Assembly: GCF_003437035.1 (NCBI RefSeq)
Contig: NZ_QSRL01000003.1
Span: 1-64,000 of the forward strand
From: Collinsella sp. TF08-11AT
Lineage (GTDB): Bacteria > Actinomycetota > Coriobacteriia > Coriobacteriales > Coriobacteriaceae
Direction: 5' to 3'
Length of the DNA stretch: 64,000 bases
Shown: positions 46,009-55,578 of the stretch, one piece after another
Layout: every line of letters begins with the position of its first letter
Numbering within the stretch: the first letter of the stretch is position 1
Notes under the pieces: generated by a model
What the model was told of the DNA's origin: nothing
The model's database searches: none
Seen by the model: the letters and a program-made list of their open reading frames with translations, nothing else
Program-made: the position numbers and the translations under genes

Positions 46009-46506
46009 ATGCCGGGCGAGAATTTTCCTGGCGACAGGATCGTGAGTCTTGTCGACGAGCTCGAGGGGCTCATCGAAGAGGCTAAGACGCCGTTCGGCAA
46101 GAACGCCCAGATGAAGGTTATCGACGCCGACGTCTTCTTTAACATCCTCGACGAGATCCGCATGAGCTATCCCGAGGAATGGCAGAAGTCCCGCCGTATC
46201 CTCAAGGAGCGTGAGGAGCTTATGGCTTCCGCCGCCGCTCAGGCCGATTCCATCATCGCCGATGCTCAGCAGCAGGCCCTCACCATTGCCGGTGAGCAGG
46301 AAATCGTTCGCTTAGCGCAGCAGCAGGCCGACGATATTCGCGACCGTGCCCAGCAGTATGAGCGCGAGACGCGTTATGCCGCCGAGGACTACGCCGAGCA
46401 GGTCTTTACGCACCTCGAGGAGAACCTCAAGAGCCTGACCGGCACCGTCACCCGTTGCCGTCAGCAGCTCAACGAGGGTGCCGCCCAGCAGAATGGTCAG
46501 TGGTAA
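46009..46506 (+). CDS. Coiled-coil protein of the DivIVA/ATPase-like group
   Basis: 165 residues from ATG 46009 (AAAGGAGA four to five bases before). Residues ~60-165 are a long Gln/Ala/Glu-rich coiled coil (ADAQQQALTIAGEQEIVRLA) similar in style to YlmH/DivIVA-linked or F-ATPase b-subunit-like proteins. Conserved position between coaD and the YceD gene in Coriobacteria. Function unknown; overlaps the next start by one base. Confidence 0.7.
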   Translation: MPGENFPGDRIVSLVDELEGLIEEAKTPFGKNAQMKVIDADVFFNILDEIRMSYPEEWQKSRRILKEREELMASAAAQADSIIADAQQQALTIAGEQEIVRLAQQQADDIRDRAQQYERETRYAAEDYAEQVFTHLEENLKSLTGTVTRCRQQLNEGAAQQNGQW

Positions 46507-47060
46507 TGGCTGAGTTCCCGAGCGTTACCGTCGATCTTTCCGAGCAGCTCGAGTTTCCCGGAGACTCGTACCCGCTGACCGGTAAGGTCGATGTCGCCAC
46601 CTATACGGTGGGCGAGAAGGAGTACCAGCTACAGGACGGCATTGACTACGATGTGGTCTTTACCAATGCCGGCACCGGTGTTCTGCTTACGGGCATGGTC
46701 CGCGCGCACGCAACCGGTGAGTGCGACCGTTGCCTGGAGCCCGCTTCGTTTGATATTGCCGGTGAGATCGAGGAATTCTATCTCTTTAACGAGCCCGAGG
46801 ACCCCGAGGCCTACGAAGATGGCTACGAGTTACTGGGCGAGGATCGCATCGTCGATCTGGGTGAGCCTATCAACGACGCGGTCGTCATGGACACGCCGTT
46901 CGTTGTCCTGTGCAAGCCCGATTGTCGCGGCCTATGCCCCACTTGCGGCATCAATCTCAACGTCGAGCAATGCGATTGCGCCGCTCAAGCAGAGGCCGAC
47001 TGGGTCGCTGCCACGGAAAATCCATTTGCAGCATTGAAGAATCTCAAGCTTGACGAGTAA
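46506..47060 (+). CDS. YceD/DUF177 family protein
   Basis: 184 residues. C-terminal cysteines CKPDCRGLCPTCGINLN and CDC, and GECDRCLEPASFDI, are the DUF177 hallmarks. In nearly all bacteria this gene precedes rpmF and is linked to 23S/50S maturation or fatty-acid genes. Start ATG 46506 overlaps the previous stop. Confidence 0.88.
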   Translation: MAEFPSVTVDLSEQLEFPGDSYPLTGKVDVATYTVGEKEYQLQDGIDYDVVFTNAGTGVLLTGMVRAHATGECDRCLEPASFDIAGEIEEFYLFNEPEDPEAYEDGYELLGEDRIVDLGEPINDAVVMDTPFVVLCKPDCRGLCPTCGINLNVEQCDCAAQAEADWVAATENPFAALKNLKLDE

Positions 47061-47124
47061 AACTGTGGTAGTATCGCTACTTGCGCGTAATCGCCACACT
47101 GGATAGTTCATAAGGAAGGTCACT

Positions 47125-47304
47125 ATGCCCGTACCTAAACAAAAGCAGGGTCGTATCCGCACTCACACCCGCCGTTCCGCCAACATGAAGATCTCGGCTG
47201 CGGCTCAGTCCACGTGCCCCCGTTGCGGTGCTGTCAAGCTCCCGCACCACGTGTGCCCCAGCTGCGGTTTCTACAAGGACCGCGAGGTTATCGTTACCGA
47301 GTAA
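47125..47304 (+). CDS. rpmF: 50S ribosomal protein L32
   Basis: 59 residues: MPVPKQKQGRIRTHTRRSAN, then two zinc-binding CxxC pairs, CPRCG and CPSCG. The start follows AAGGAAGG. Position before plsX is the classic rpmF-plsX arrangement, coupling ribosome and lipid synthesis. Confidence 0.95.
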   Translation: MPVPKQKQGRIRTHTRRSANMKISAAAQSTCPRCGAVKLPHHVCPSCGFYKDREVIVTE

Positions 47305-47392
47305 CTGTATACTCTGGATGCGATGCCGTTCCAACTGGAACCACAATGGCCGGCTCAATGAGTCGGCCATTTTTGTATAAGGAGCATATGAA

Positions 47393-48412
47393 ATGAGTAA
47401 CGTTCGCGTTTGTGTAGACGTTGTGGGTGGAGACGAGAAGCCCCAGGTTGTCCTCGACGGTATCGAGGCGGCGCTTGCGGCGGATCCCGATATCGAGGTC
47501 TTGGCCGTCGGTCCCGCAGAGATCGTGAACCCCTTTGCCGCGGCTCACGCTCGTGTTGAGGCCTTGGAGGCGCCCGATGTCATCGCCATGGATGACGATC
47601 CCATTCGAGCCGTGATGACCAAGCGCAAGTCCTCGATCGTGCTTGCCTGCCGCGCTATCAAGAAGGGTAACGCGGACGCCTTCTTCTCCGCCGGCTCCAC
47701 CGGCGCCATGACCGCTGCCGCTACCGCCTATGTGACGCCGTTTAGGTATCAGGCCGAAGGCAAGAAGCAGCCGATACGTCCCTGTCTGACCAATGCGCTA
47801 CCCAATCGCGCCGGCGGTCTGACGGTGCTGTGCGATATGGGCGCCAACCCCGATGTTGAGGTGGACGATATGGTGCGCTTTGCGCAGATGGGCAGCGCCT
47901 ATGCCCGCGTCGTCTTGGGCGTTGACCATCCTCGCGTAGGTCTGCTCGCCAATGGCACCGAGGACGAGAAGGGCTCCAACTTTACCAAGGCCTGCTTCCC
48001 GGCCATGAAAGCCGCCGTTCCCGGCTTTGTGGGTAACTGCGAAGGCACCGATCTTACGTCGGGCAATTTTGACGTCGTGGTCGCCGACGGCATGTCGGGC
48101 AATATTGCGCTCAAGGCCACCGAGGGCGCTGCCAAGTTTTTGCTGCAGGAGCTCAAGGGCGCCTTTATGGCCTCGCTCGGCACCAAGATCGCCGCGCTGC
48201 TCATCAAAAAGCAGATGCGCGGGATTAAGGCCAAGCTCTCTGGTGATGCCAAGGGCGGCGCGATTCTTTTGGGCCTGCGTGGCGTGGTCCTAATCGGCCA
48301 TGGCGCCACCTCGGTCGAGGCTGTTAAAAACGGTACGCTCGCGGCGGCCGAAGCCGTGCGCGCGGGGCTGGTCGAGAACGTCGCCAACTCCATGGACGGC
48401 ATCGTTTTGTAA
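47393..48412 (+). CDS. plsX: Phosphate acyltransferase PlsX
   Basis: 339 residues. VCVDVVGGDEKPQVVLDGI, FFSAGSTGAMTAAA, LLANGTEDEKG, VADGMSGNIALKATEG and LIGHGATS are PlsX motifs. Converts acyl-ACP to acyl-phosphate for phospholipid synthesis. AAGGAG-like site precedes ATG 47393. Confidence 0.94.
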   Translation: MSNVRVCVDVVGGDEKPQVVLDGIEAALAADPDIEVLAVGPAEIVNPFAAAHARVEALEAPDVIAMDDDPIRAVMTKRKSSIVLACRAIKKGNADAFFSAGSTGAMTAAATAYVTPFRYQAEGKKQPIRPCLTNALPNRAGGLTVLCDMGANPDVEVDDMVRFAQMGSAYARVVLGVDHPRVGLLANGTEDEKGSNFTKACFPAMKAAVPGFVGNCEGTDLTSGNFDVVVADGMSGNIALKATEGAAKFLLQELKGAFMASLGTKIAALLIKKQMRGIKAKLSGDAKGGAILLGLRGVVLIGHGATSVEAVKNGTLAAAEAVRAGLVENVANSMDGIVL

Positions 48413-48478
48413 GAGCGAGTTAGAGCGCTGTTATGTGCCTCGCGGCCTGCTTCGTGGGGTAGAATCAGAACCGTGTCT

Positions 48479-48500
48479 TGGTACCGCCCGGGCGGTACCA
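48479..48500. promoter_or_regulatory. Perfect 22-bp palindrome upstream of acpP
   Basis: TGGTACCGCCC joined directly to GGGCGGTACCA, followed by TTCTTTT. It lies after a -10-like TAGAAT (48460) and 37 bases before acpP. It may be the plsX terminator, an attenuator, or an operator for a fatty-acid regulator. Confidence 0.6.
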
Positions 48501-48536
48501 TTCTTTTGGTATTCATGCACTATGAGAGGAAGCGCT

Positions 48537-48779
48537 ATGGACCGCTCCGAAATCTTCGACAAGATCGCCGAGGTCGCTGCTGACGTTCTGGGCGTCGATG
48601 TTGCCGAAATTAGCGATGAGACCACCTTTGACGATCTCGATGCCAACTCGCTCGAGCGCCTGCAGCTGGTTACGGCTATCGAGGACGAGTTCAACCTCGA
48701 GATCGATGACGAGACTCTGCTCTCGCTCAACTCTGTCGCCGACGCCGTCGACGCGATCGAACACGCCAGGGAGGCCTAG
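48537..48779 (+). CDS. acpP: Acyl carrier protein
   Basis: 80 residues, acidic. The phosphopantetheine serine lies in DANSLERLQL (usual DSLDxVEL). GAGAGGAAG precedes ATG 48537. Carries acyl chains for fatty-acid synthesis and for PlsX. Confidence 0.92.
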   Translation: MDRSEIFDKIAEVAADVLGVDVAEISDETTFDDLDANSLERLQLVTAIEDEFNLEIDDETLLSLNSVADAVDAIEHAREA

Positions 48780-48782
48780 GTC

Positions 48783-49508
48783 TTGGCTTTGTCTGAACGA
48801 CTTACGCGTGCCCAGGAAATCCTGGGCCACGAGTTCAATAATAAGGTGCTGCTGCGCGCGGCGCTTACGCATCCCTCGGCAGTCGAGGGCCAGCCGGTTT
48901 CTGCCAGCTATGAGCGCCTTGAGTTCTTGGGCGATTCCATTTTGGGCGCCGTCGTCGCCCGTTCGCTCTTTGAGTCCTATCCGGAGTTTGACGAGGGCAA
49001 GCTCACGCGCCTGAAGGTGTCGCTTGTCTCGGGCGCCACGCTGTCCGAGGTTTCTCACGAGTTGGGCATCGACGACATCATCATCTTTGGTGCCTCCGAG
49101 ACCGGTACCGGTGCGCGCGGCCTGCATTCGGCGCTCGAGAACGTCTACGAGTCGCTCGTGGGCGCGCTGTACCTGGACGCCGGCTGGGATGCCGCAGCGG
49201 AGTTTATCCACCGTACGCTTAAGCCGCATTTGGCTTCCGAGCGTGCCGAGCACCCCGCGAACCCCAAATCGTTCTTGCAGGAGTGCGTGCAAGGCGACGG
49301 CCACGAACCCCCGGCGTATAAGCTCGTTGGCTCCGAGGGCCCGGCGCATGCGCCCACCTTTACCGCCGTGGTGTTGATCGATGGTATTCGCCAGGGTCGC
49401 GGCTCCGGCTCCTCAAAGAAGGAAGCCGAGGGAGCCGCTGCACTCGAGGCACTTGACCGCATGGGCTACACCACCAACGGCGTGATTCTCAACAAGAAGC
49501 CTGTTTAA
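48783..49508 (+). CDS. rnc: Ribonuclease III
   Basis: 241 residues from TTG 48783 (GGGAGG eight bases before). Signature ERLEFLGDSILG and the second metal site ENVYESLVGALYLDAG; a dsRNA-binding domain occupies the last ~70 residues (PKSFLQECVQGDG ... KKEAEGAAALEAL). Processes rRNA and cleaves dsRNA. Confidence 0.95.
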   Translation: MALSERLTRAQEILGHEFNNKVLLRAALTHPSAVEGQPVSASYERLEFLGDSILGAVVARSLFESYPEFDEGKLTRLKVSLVSGATLSEVSHELGIDDIIIFGASETGTGARGLHSALENVYESLVGALYLDAGWDAAAEFIHRTLKPHLASERAEHPANPKSFLQECVQGDGHEPPAYKLVGSEGPAHAPTFTAVVLIDGIRQGRGSGSSKKEAEGAAALEALDRMGYTTNGVILNKKPV

Positions 49509-49518
49509 GCGAGGAACC

Positions 49519-52500
49519 GTGTATCTCAAGTCCCTCACGCTCAAAGGGTTCAAGTCGTTTGCCGACCGCGCCCATATGACGTTTGAGCCGGGCCTGACCG
49601 TCATCGTCGGTCCCAACGGCTCGGGAAAATCGAACATCTCTGACTCGATTCTGTGGGTCCTGGGCGAGCAGAGCGCCAAGCAGCTGCGCGGCCAGGCCAT
49701 GGAGGATGTCATCTTCTCGGGCTCGTCAGCGCGCAAGCCGGTGGGTGTCGCCGAGGTCACGCTGGTGCTCGATAACTCGGACCATATGCTGCCCGTCGAC
49801 TTTGACGAGGTCGCCATCACCCGTCGTATGTATCGCTCGGGCGAAAGCGAGTACCTCATCAACTCGAGTCCGTGCCGCCTGATGGACATTCAGGACATCC
49901 TGCACGATTCGGGCTTGGGCAAGGATACGCATTCCATCATCAGCCAGGGCAAGCTCGACGCCATTTTGCAGAGCCGCCCCGAGGAGCGCCGCGCCCTCAT
50001 CGAGGAGGCCGCCGGCATCTCCAAGCACAAGCGCCGCAAGGAGCGTGCGCTCAAAAAGATTAAGTCGATGGACGAGCACCTGACGCGTGCCCGCGACATC
50101 AATAAGGAAATTGCCCGTCAGCTGCGACCGCTGGAGCGTCAGGTCGATCGTGCGCGCAAGTACAAAGAGCTGTCCTCGCGCGCGAACGAGCTTACGCAGA
50201 TGCTAGCCGTCGACGAGCTGCGTTCGCTGCAGTCGCAGTGGAACGACCTGGAGAGCCGCTCCAAGGAAGGCGCCGCCGAGCTGGAGCTTGCGCAGTACCG
50301 CATGGGCGAAAAGGAGCGCGAGCTCGAGAAGCTCCAGGTCATGCTCGAGGAAAAGGGCCTGTTTGTGGGCGATCTGGGCGAGCAGCGCCGCCATATGCAA
50401 GATGTGGTCGGTCGCATTAACTCCGATATGCGTCTGCTCGAGGAAAAGGGCCACAACATGGTGTCGCGCCTGTCCGACATGCGCGGGCAGATTTCGAGCT
50501 CCGAGCATCAGCGTCGTCGCGTGGTAGAGGAGCTCGAGGATGCACGTGCGCAGCTTGAGGAAGTGACCGGCGCGCACATGCAGGCCCAGGAGGACGTTGA
50601 CGCCGCCGGTCCTGCCGCCGCCCAGCTCCACGAGCGTCGCGTGGCACTCGACAATCAGATTTCGCAGCTCACGCGCGAGCAGCGCGATGTGCAGCGTGTG
50701 GCCGATAACGCCGCGCTCGAGCTCGCCAAGGTGAAGGACTCGCTGAGTAACGCCGAGGTCGAGGACAACATGTACGCCTCGCGCCTGGAGCAGATCGATG
50801 AACAGCTCGAGGAGGTCACGGCCTCGCTCGAGAGCCGTCGCGACCGCGCCGAGGAGCTTGAGGGCGCTCTTGAGGAAGCGCGCCAGGCTCAGGTCGATGC
50901 GCGTGAGGCAACCGAGACGGCACGCGCGTCCCTGAAGAACCTGCGTGCCCGCGAGAGCGAGGCGCGCAACAAGTTATCCGAGGTGCGCTCGGAGCTTGCC
51001 AGCCAAAAGAAGCTCGATGCCCGCATGGCCGACAGTTCGCCGCTCGTAAGCCGTCTGGTGGGCGCGCTGGGCGATGATGTCTCAGGCCGTCTGGGCGACG
51101 TGCTCGAGGCCCCGCGCGAGCTTGAGGGCCTGGTTGAGCAATTGCTCGCCGGCGATATCGATGCGCTGCTGTTCGACGATACGTCCGCGCTTGAGCGTGC
51201 CGGTCGTGCGGCCCTGGACCAGAAGAAGGCCTCGGGCGAGGCGCTGCTGGTGGCGCGCGGCGTGAGCGGCGGTGCAGCTGCCAAGGGCGCTGCCGGCTCT
51301 CGTCTGGTCGATCGTCTGTCTGTGCGCTCCGGTTATGGTTCGATTGTCGAGGCGCTGCTCGGTGGCTATTACGTGGTCGATGACTTGGCCACCGCGTTGG
51401 CGGCGCCGGTTGTGGATGGCGTGACCTATGTGACCCCTGATGGTGCCCGCGTTGCCTGCGGCGGCTTGGTACGCGTGGGCCTCGATGCCGGTGAGGCATC
51501 GGGTGCCTTGGAGCGCAAGCGTCGCATTCGCGAGCTGGAGGGCCTGGAGCCCGATCTAGCTGCTGTGTTTGAGCATGTGTCGGATCAGGTCGTCGAGGCC
51601 AATGCGGCCGTTGAGGAGGCGCGTGCCGCCGAGGGCGATGCCGCCGGCGAGATCGCCCGTCTTGAGGGCGAGCGCCGCTCGCTGCTCTCCGAGATTGGCC
51701 GCCTGGAGCAAAGCGCCTACAACGCCGAGGTCGAGCGCGTGCGCATCTCCAAGCGCCGCGAGCAGGCCGCCGAGGCCGTTCGCGCTGCGCGCCCGCGCGT
51801 TGACGAACTCACCCGTTCGCGCGACGAGGCCCGCGCGCAGGCAGGCGACCTGGGTCTCCAGATTGCCGAAGCCAACGACGAGCTCGATCGCGTGCGTCGT
51901 GACGATTCCGAGGCAGCCGGCAAGCTCGCCGATGCCAAGGTCCGCCTGGCTCAGACGAGCGAGCGTCTGCGTTCGCTGAAGGGCCGTGTGCCCGACTTGG
52001 AGCATCGACTCGAGGGCATCGACCGCCGTATCCGCGGAACACGCCAGGCCTCGCGCTCACTCGAGCTGCTGCGCCTGCGTGTCGACCCCATGCACGAGCG
52101 CTATTCGGCCCTGCTGGATCGCGCATCGGATTGGGCCGCGCGTCTGCGTGATCAGGCTTCGCTCGAGGAGGCGGACTCGGCCTCGCTCAAGAAGACCATC
52201 GAAGACGCCAAGGCCGAGGTCTCCCGCGCCAAGGAGTGGGTCGATGCCGCCACGGCGACGCAAAACGAGTTCAAGGTTTCCCGCGGCAAGCTCGAGGTTC
52301 AGGTGGAGGCGGCCATCAAGGCCATTACCGCCGATGGCACTACGGTGCTCGAGGAAGCGCTCATGCTTCCTGCTCCCACCGACCGCGACGCCGCCGAGCG
52401 CGAGCTCAACCAGCTCGTGTGCCAGATCAACAACCTGGGCCCTGTGAACCAGGTTGCCATGGAGGAGTACGAGCAGCTCAAGCGCCGCGCCGATTACATC

Positions 52501-53055
52501 GAGGAGCAGCTGGCCGATCTGGAGAGCGCGCGCAAGGCGCTCACCAAGATTACCGTGGCCATCGACCGTAAGATGCGTAAAGCCTTCTTGGTGACCTTCG
52601 AGAAGGTCGATGCGAACTTCCGTGAGATCTTCGCCATGCTGTTCCCGGGTGGCCAGGCTCATCTTGAGATGACCGATCCCGAGCATCCTGCCGAGACGGG
52701 CATTGAGGTTGTGGCGCAGCCGCGCGGCAAGCGCATTACTAAGATGATGCTCATGTCGGGTGGCGAGAAGAGTCTGACGGCGCTCGCCCTGCTCTTTGCC
52801 GTGTACCGCACGCGCACGGTGCCGTTCTATGTGCTGGACGAGGTCGAGGCGGCGCTTGATGACGCCAACCTGTCCAAGCTCATCGGAGCCCTCGATGTGC
52901 TGCGTTCCGATACACAGCTCTTGGTCATTTCGCATCAGCGCCGTACTATGGAGGACGCTGACGTTCTCTATGGCGTCTCGATGCAAGCCGACGGCGTCAG
53001 CCGCGTCGTCTCGCAAAAACTCGATCGCGAAACCGGAAAGGTCGTGAATGCATAA
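49519..53055 (+). CDS. smc: Chromosome segregation protein SMC
   Basis: 1178 residues from GTG 49519. Walker A GPNGSGKSN (~32-40), two coiled coils flanking a hinge (SRLVGALGDDVSGRLGDV ... YVTPDGARVACGGLVRVG), the C-loop LMSGGEKSLTALALLFAVY and Walker B FYVLDEVEAALDD. Condensin core; ScpA/ScpB genes are not in this window. Overlaps ftsY by one base. Confidence 0.97.
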   Translation: MYLKSLTLKGFKSFADRAHMTFEPGLTVIVGPNGSGKSNISDSILWVLGEQSAKQLRGQAMEDVIFSGSSARKPVGVAEVTLVLDNSDHMLPVDFDEVAITRRMYRSGESEYLINSSPCRLMDIQDILHDSGLGKDTHSIISQGKLDAILQSRPEERRALIEEAAGISKHKRRKERALKKIKSMDEHLTRARDINKEIARQLRPLERQVDRARKYKELSSRANELTQMLAVDELRSLQSQWNDLESRSKEGAAELELAQYRMGEKERELEKLQVMLEEKGLFVGDLGEQRRHMQDVVGRINSDMRLLEEKGHNMVSRLSDMRGQISSSEHQRRRVVEELEDARAQLEEVTGAHMQAQEDVDAAGPAAAQLHERRVALDNQISQLTREQRDVQRVADNAALELAKVKDSLSNAEVEDNMYASRLEQIDEQLEEVTASLESRRDRAEELEGALEEARQAQVDAREATETARASLKNLRARESEARNKLSEVRSELASQKKLDARMADSSPLVSRLVGALGDDVSGRLGDVLEAPRELEGLVEQLLAGDIDALLFDDTSALERAGRAALDQKKASGEALLVARGVSGGAAAKGAAGSRLVDRLSVRSGYGSIVEALLGGYYVVDDLATALAAPVVDGVTYVTPDGARVACGGLVRVGLDAGEASGALERKRRIRELEGLEPDLAAVFEHVSDQVVEANAAVEEARAAEGDAAGEIARLEGERRSLLSEIGRLEQSAYNAEVERVRISKRREQAAEAVRAARPRVDELTRSRDEARAQAGDLGLQIAEANDELDRVRRDDSEAAGKLADAKVRLAQTSERLRSLKGRVPDLEHRLEGIDRRIRGTRQASRSLELLRLRVDPMHERYSALLDRASDWAARLRDQASLEEADSASLKKTIEDAKAEVSRAKEWVDAATATQNEFKVSRGKLEVQVEAAIKAITADGTTVLEEALMLPAPTDRDAAERELNQLVCQINNLGPVNQVAMEEYEQLKRRADYIEEQLADLESARKALTKITVAIDRKMRKAFLVTFEKVDANFREIFAMLFPGGQAHLEMTDPEHPAETGIEVVAQPRGKRITKMMLMSGGEKSLTALALLFAVYRTRTVPFYVLDEVEAALDDANLSKLIGALDVLRSDTQLLVISHQRRTMEDADVLYGVSMQADGVSRVVSQKLDRETGKVVNA

Positions 53056-53972
53056 TGGGATTCTTTGACGCTCTCTCGCGCGGACTTGAGCGCAGCCGCG
53101 AGGCCCTCAACGAGGTCTTCTACTTTGGCGGCGAGGTCGACGAGGACTTTTGGGAGGACCTTGAGGACACCCTCGTCATGGGTGACATGGGTGCCGAGGT
53201 CGCTATTCAGGTCTCCGATGACCTGCGCGATGCTGCTGCCAAGAAGAACCTTAAGACCGCCCCGCAGCTTCGCCGCGCTCTGGCCGAGCAGCTCGAGGGC
53301 CATTTTGTGCCTGTTGAGCGTGATCCGTTTTCCGATACGCCGAGCTGCGTGCTGTTTGTGGGCATCAACGGCGCCGGCAAGACCACAACGGTCGGCAAGA
53401 TTGCGAGCGCCATGGCTGCCCGCGGCAAGAACGTGGTGATCGGTTCGGCCGATACCTTCCGCGCCGCCGCCATCGAGCAGCTCGATGTGTGGGGCCAGCG
53501 TGCCGGCGTACCGGTTATTAAGCGTGACCGCGGCTCCGATCCGGCGAGCGTGTGCTATGACGTGCTCGATGAGGCCGATAAGCGCGGCAGCGACCTGGTG
53601 CTCATCGATACCGCCGGCCGTCTGCACACAAGCCCCGAGCTCATGCGCGAGCTTGCCAAAGTGGTCAACGTGACGCGTAAGCGCGCCGCCAATATGGCTG
53701 CCGGCCCCATGCCTGTCTCGGTCGTCCTCGTAATCGATGCCGCCACCGGCCAGAACGGTCTGAACCAGGCGCTCGAGTTTAACGAGGCGCTGGGCCTGGA
53801 CGGTATTATCATGACTAAGCTCGACGGCACGGCTAAGGGCGGTATCGCCATGGCCGTGGCCGAGAAGCTCAAGCTCCCGATCCTGCGCATCGGCGTGGGC
53901 GAGCAGGTCGATGACCTGCAGGAGTTTAACGCCAAAGATTTCTGCCGCGCCCTGGTGGGCGAGTCCAACTAA
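53055..53972 (+). CDS. ftsY: Signal recognition particle receptor FtsY
   Basis: 305 residues; short N domain without an acidic A domain. GTPase: GINGAGKTTTVGKIA, DTFRAAAIEQLDVWG, DTAGRLHTS, TKLDGTAKGG. Docks ribosome-SRP complexes at the membrane. smc-ftsY-ffh is a conserved order. Confidence 0.95.
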   Translation: MGFFDALSRGLERSREALNEVFYFGGEVDEDFWEDLEDTLVMGDMGAEVAIQVSDDLRDAAAKKNLKTAPQLRRALAEQLEGHFVPVERDPFSDTPSCVLFVGINGAGKTTTVGKIASAMAARGKNVVIGSADTFRAAAIEQLDVWGQRAGVPVIKRDRGSDPASVCYDVLDEADKRGSDLVLIDTAGRLHTSPELMRELAKVVNVTRKRAANMAAGPMPVSVVLVIDAATGQNGLNQALEFNEALGLDGIIMTKLDGTAKGGIAMAVAEKLKLPILRIGVGEQVDDLQEFNAKDFCRALVGESN

Positions 53973-53982
53973 GGAGTAACCA

Positions 53983-55458
53983 GTGTTTGATTCCCTGAGC
54001 GATCGCCTCAACGACACATTTGACCGCCTGCGCGGCAAGGGTAAGCTGACCGAGGCCGATATCACCTCGGCCATGCGCGACATTCGCATGGCGCTGCTCG
54101 AGGCCGACGTTAACTTTAAGGTCGTCAAGGAGTTCGTTGCTAAGACCAAGGAGCGCTGCATGACCGCCGAGGTCATGGAGTCGCTGTCGCCGGCGCAAAA
54201 CGTCGTCAAGATCGTGCTCGACGAGCTCACCGAGATGCTCGGCTCCACCGAGAGCAAGCTCGTTTTTAGTAACCGCATTCCTAATGTCATCATGCTCGTG
54301 GGCCTGCAGGGCTCCGGTAAGACCACGGCTGCCGTAAAGCTTGCCTACCTGCTCAAGAAGCAGGGCCGCTCGCCGTTGCTCGCCGCGTGCGACGTCTACC
54401 GTCCCGCCGCTGCCGACCAGCTGGCCACGCTCGGTGGAGAGATCGGCGTTCCGGTCTTCCGCGGCGACGGCGCGCACCCGGTCGACATCGCCAAGGGTGC
54501 CATTCAGGAGGCCGTCGACCACCTGCGTGACGTGGTCATTGTCGATACCGCCGGTCGTCTTCAGATCGACGAGCAGATGATGCAGGAGGCCGTCGACATC
54601 AAGAAGGCCGTCAAGCCCGACCAGGTGCTGATGGTCGTCGATGCCATGACCGGCCAGGATATCGTTAACGTCGTCTCGACCTTCGCCGATCGCACCGACT
54701 TTGACGGCGTGATCATCTCCAAGCTCGACGGTGACGCCCGTGGCGGTGGCGCACTTTCGGTGCGTCAGGTGACCGGCAAGCCCATCAAGTTCGTGAGCAT
54801 GGGCGAGAAACCCGATTCTCTTGAGCCGTTCTATCCCGATCGCATGGCCAAGCGCATTCTGGGCATGGGCGATGTCGTCGGCATCATCGAGAAGGCCCAG
54901 GAGGCAGCCGATGCAGAGCAGCTCGAGGCTGCCGAGCGTATGCTGCGCGAGGGCTTCACCATGAACGATATGCTTGACCAGATGAAGGCCGTCAAGAAGA
55001 TGGGCGGCATGAAGGGCATTCTGGGCATGCTCCCCGGTGGCCAGCGTGCACTCAACCAGATGGGCGGCAACCTGGACGAGGGCATCTTCGATAAGAACGA
55101 GGCCATCATCATGTCGATGACCAAGGAGGAGCGCCTGCGTCCCTCCATCATCAACGGCCAGCGCCGCGCCCGCATTGCCAAGGGAGCCGGCGTAACCCCC
55201 ACCCAGGTCAACAGCCTTATGAAGCAGTGGGGCGAGATGAATAAGATGATGGGCCGCATGCGCACAATGGCCAATCAGGCGCAGGCCGGCGGCAAAAAGG
55301 GCAAAAAGGGAAAGAAGGGCAAGAAGATGCGCATGCCCAATATCCCTGGCCTGGACGCTATGGGTCTGGGCGGCATGGGCGGCCTAGGTACGGGCGGTCC
55401 TAAGTCCGATATGGAGCTGCTGCGCCAGATGGAAGCGCAGATGCGTAATAAGAAATAG
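53983..55458 (+). CDS. ffh: Signal recognition particle protein Ffh
   Basis: 491 residues from GTG 53983. N domain, G domain (GLQGSGKTTAAVK, DVYRPAAADQL, DTAGRLQIDE, SKLDGDARGGGALS) and methionine-rich M domain (GGMKGILGMLPGG) with a Lys/Gly/Met-rich tail. Binds signal sequences with 4.5S RNA (not found here). Confidence 0.96.
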   Translation: MFDSLSDRLNDTFDRLRGKGKLTEADITSAMRDIRMALLEADVNFKVVKEFVAKTKERCMTAEVMESLSPAQNVVKIVLDELTEMLGSTESKLVFSNRIPNVIMLVGLQGSGKTTAAVKLAYLLKKQGRSPLLAACDVYRPAAADQLATLGGEIGVPVFRGDGAHPVDIAKGAIQEAVDHLRDVVIVDTAGRLQIDEQMMQEAVDIKKAVKPDQVLMVVDAMTGQDIVNVVSTFADRTDFDGVIISKLDGDARGGGALSVRQVTGKPIKFVSMGEKPDSLEPFYPDRMAKRILGMGDVVGIIEKAQEAADAEQLEAAERMLREGFTMNDMLDQMKAVKKMGGMKGILGMLPGGQRALNQMGGNLDEGIFDKNEAIIMSMTKEERLRPSIINGQRRARIAKGAGVTPTQVNSLMKQWGEMNKMMGRMRTMANQAQAGGKKGKKGKKGKKMRMPNIPGLDAMGLGGMGGLGTGGPKSDMELLRQMEAQMRNKK

Positions 55459-55483
55459 AGCTGTAATTCCAGCTTGATATGGC

Positions 55484-55515
55484 AAAGGCCACTCGGAAGC
55501 TACCGGGTGGCCTTT
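55484..55515 (+). terminator. Terminator after ffh
   Basis: AAAGGCCAC pairs with GTGGCCTTT, with an inner CGG/CCG, followed by GTTGTTG. Confidence 0.7.
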
Positions 55516-55578
55516 GTTGTTGGCTTTGATTGTTGAGTTGCGTTCGGCTTCGCGCCCCGAGCTCGCGGTGCCGTGCCG

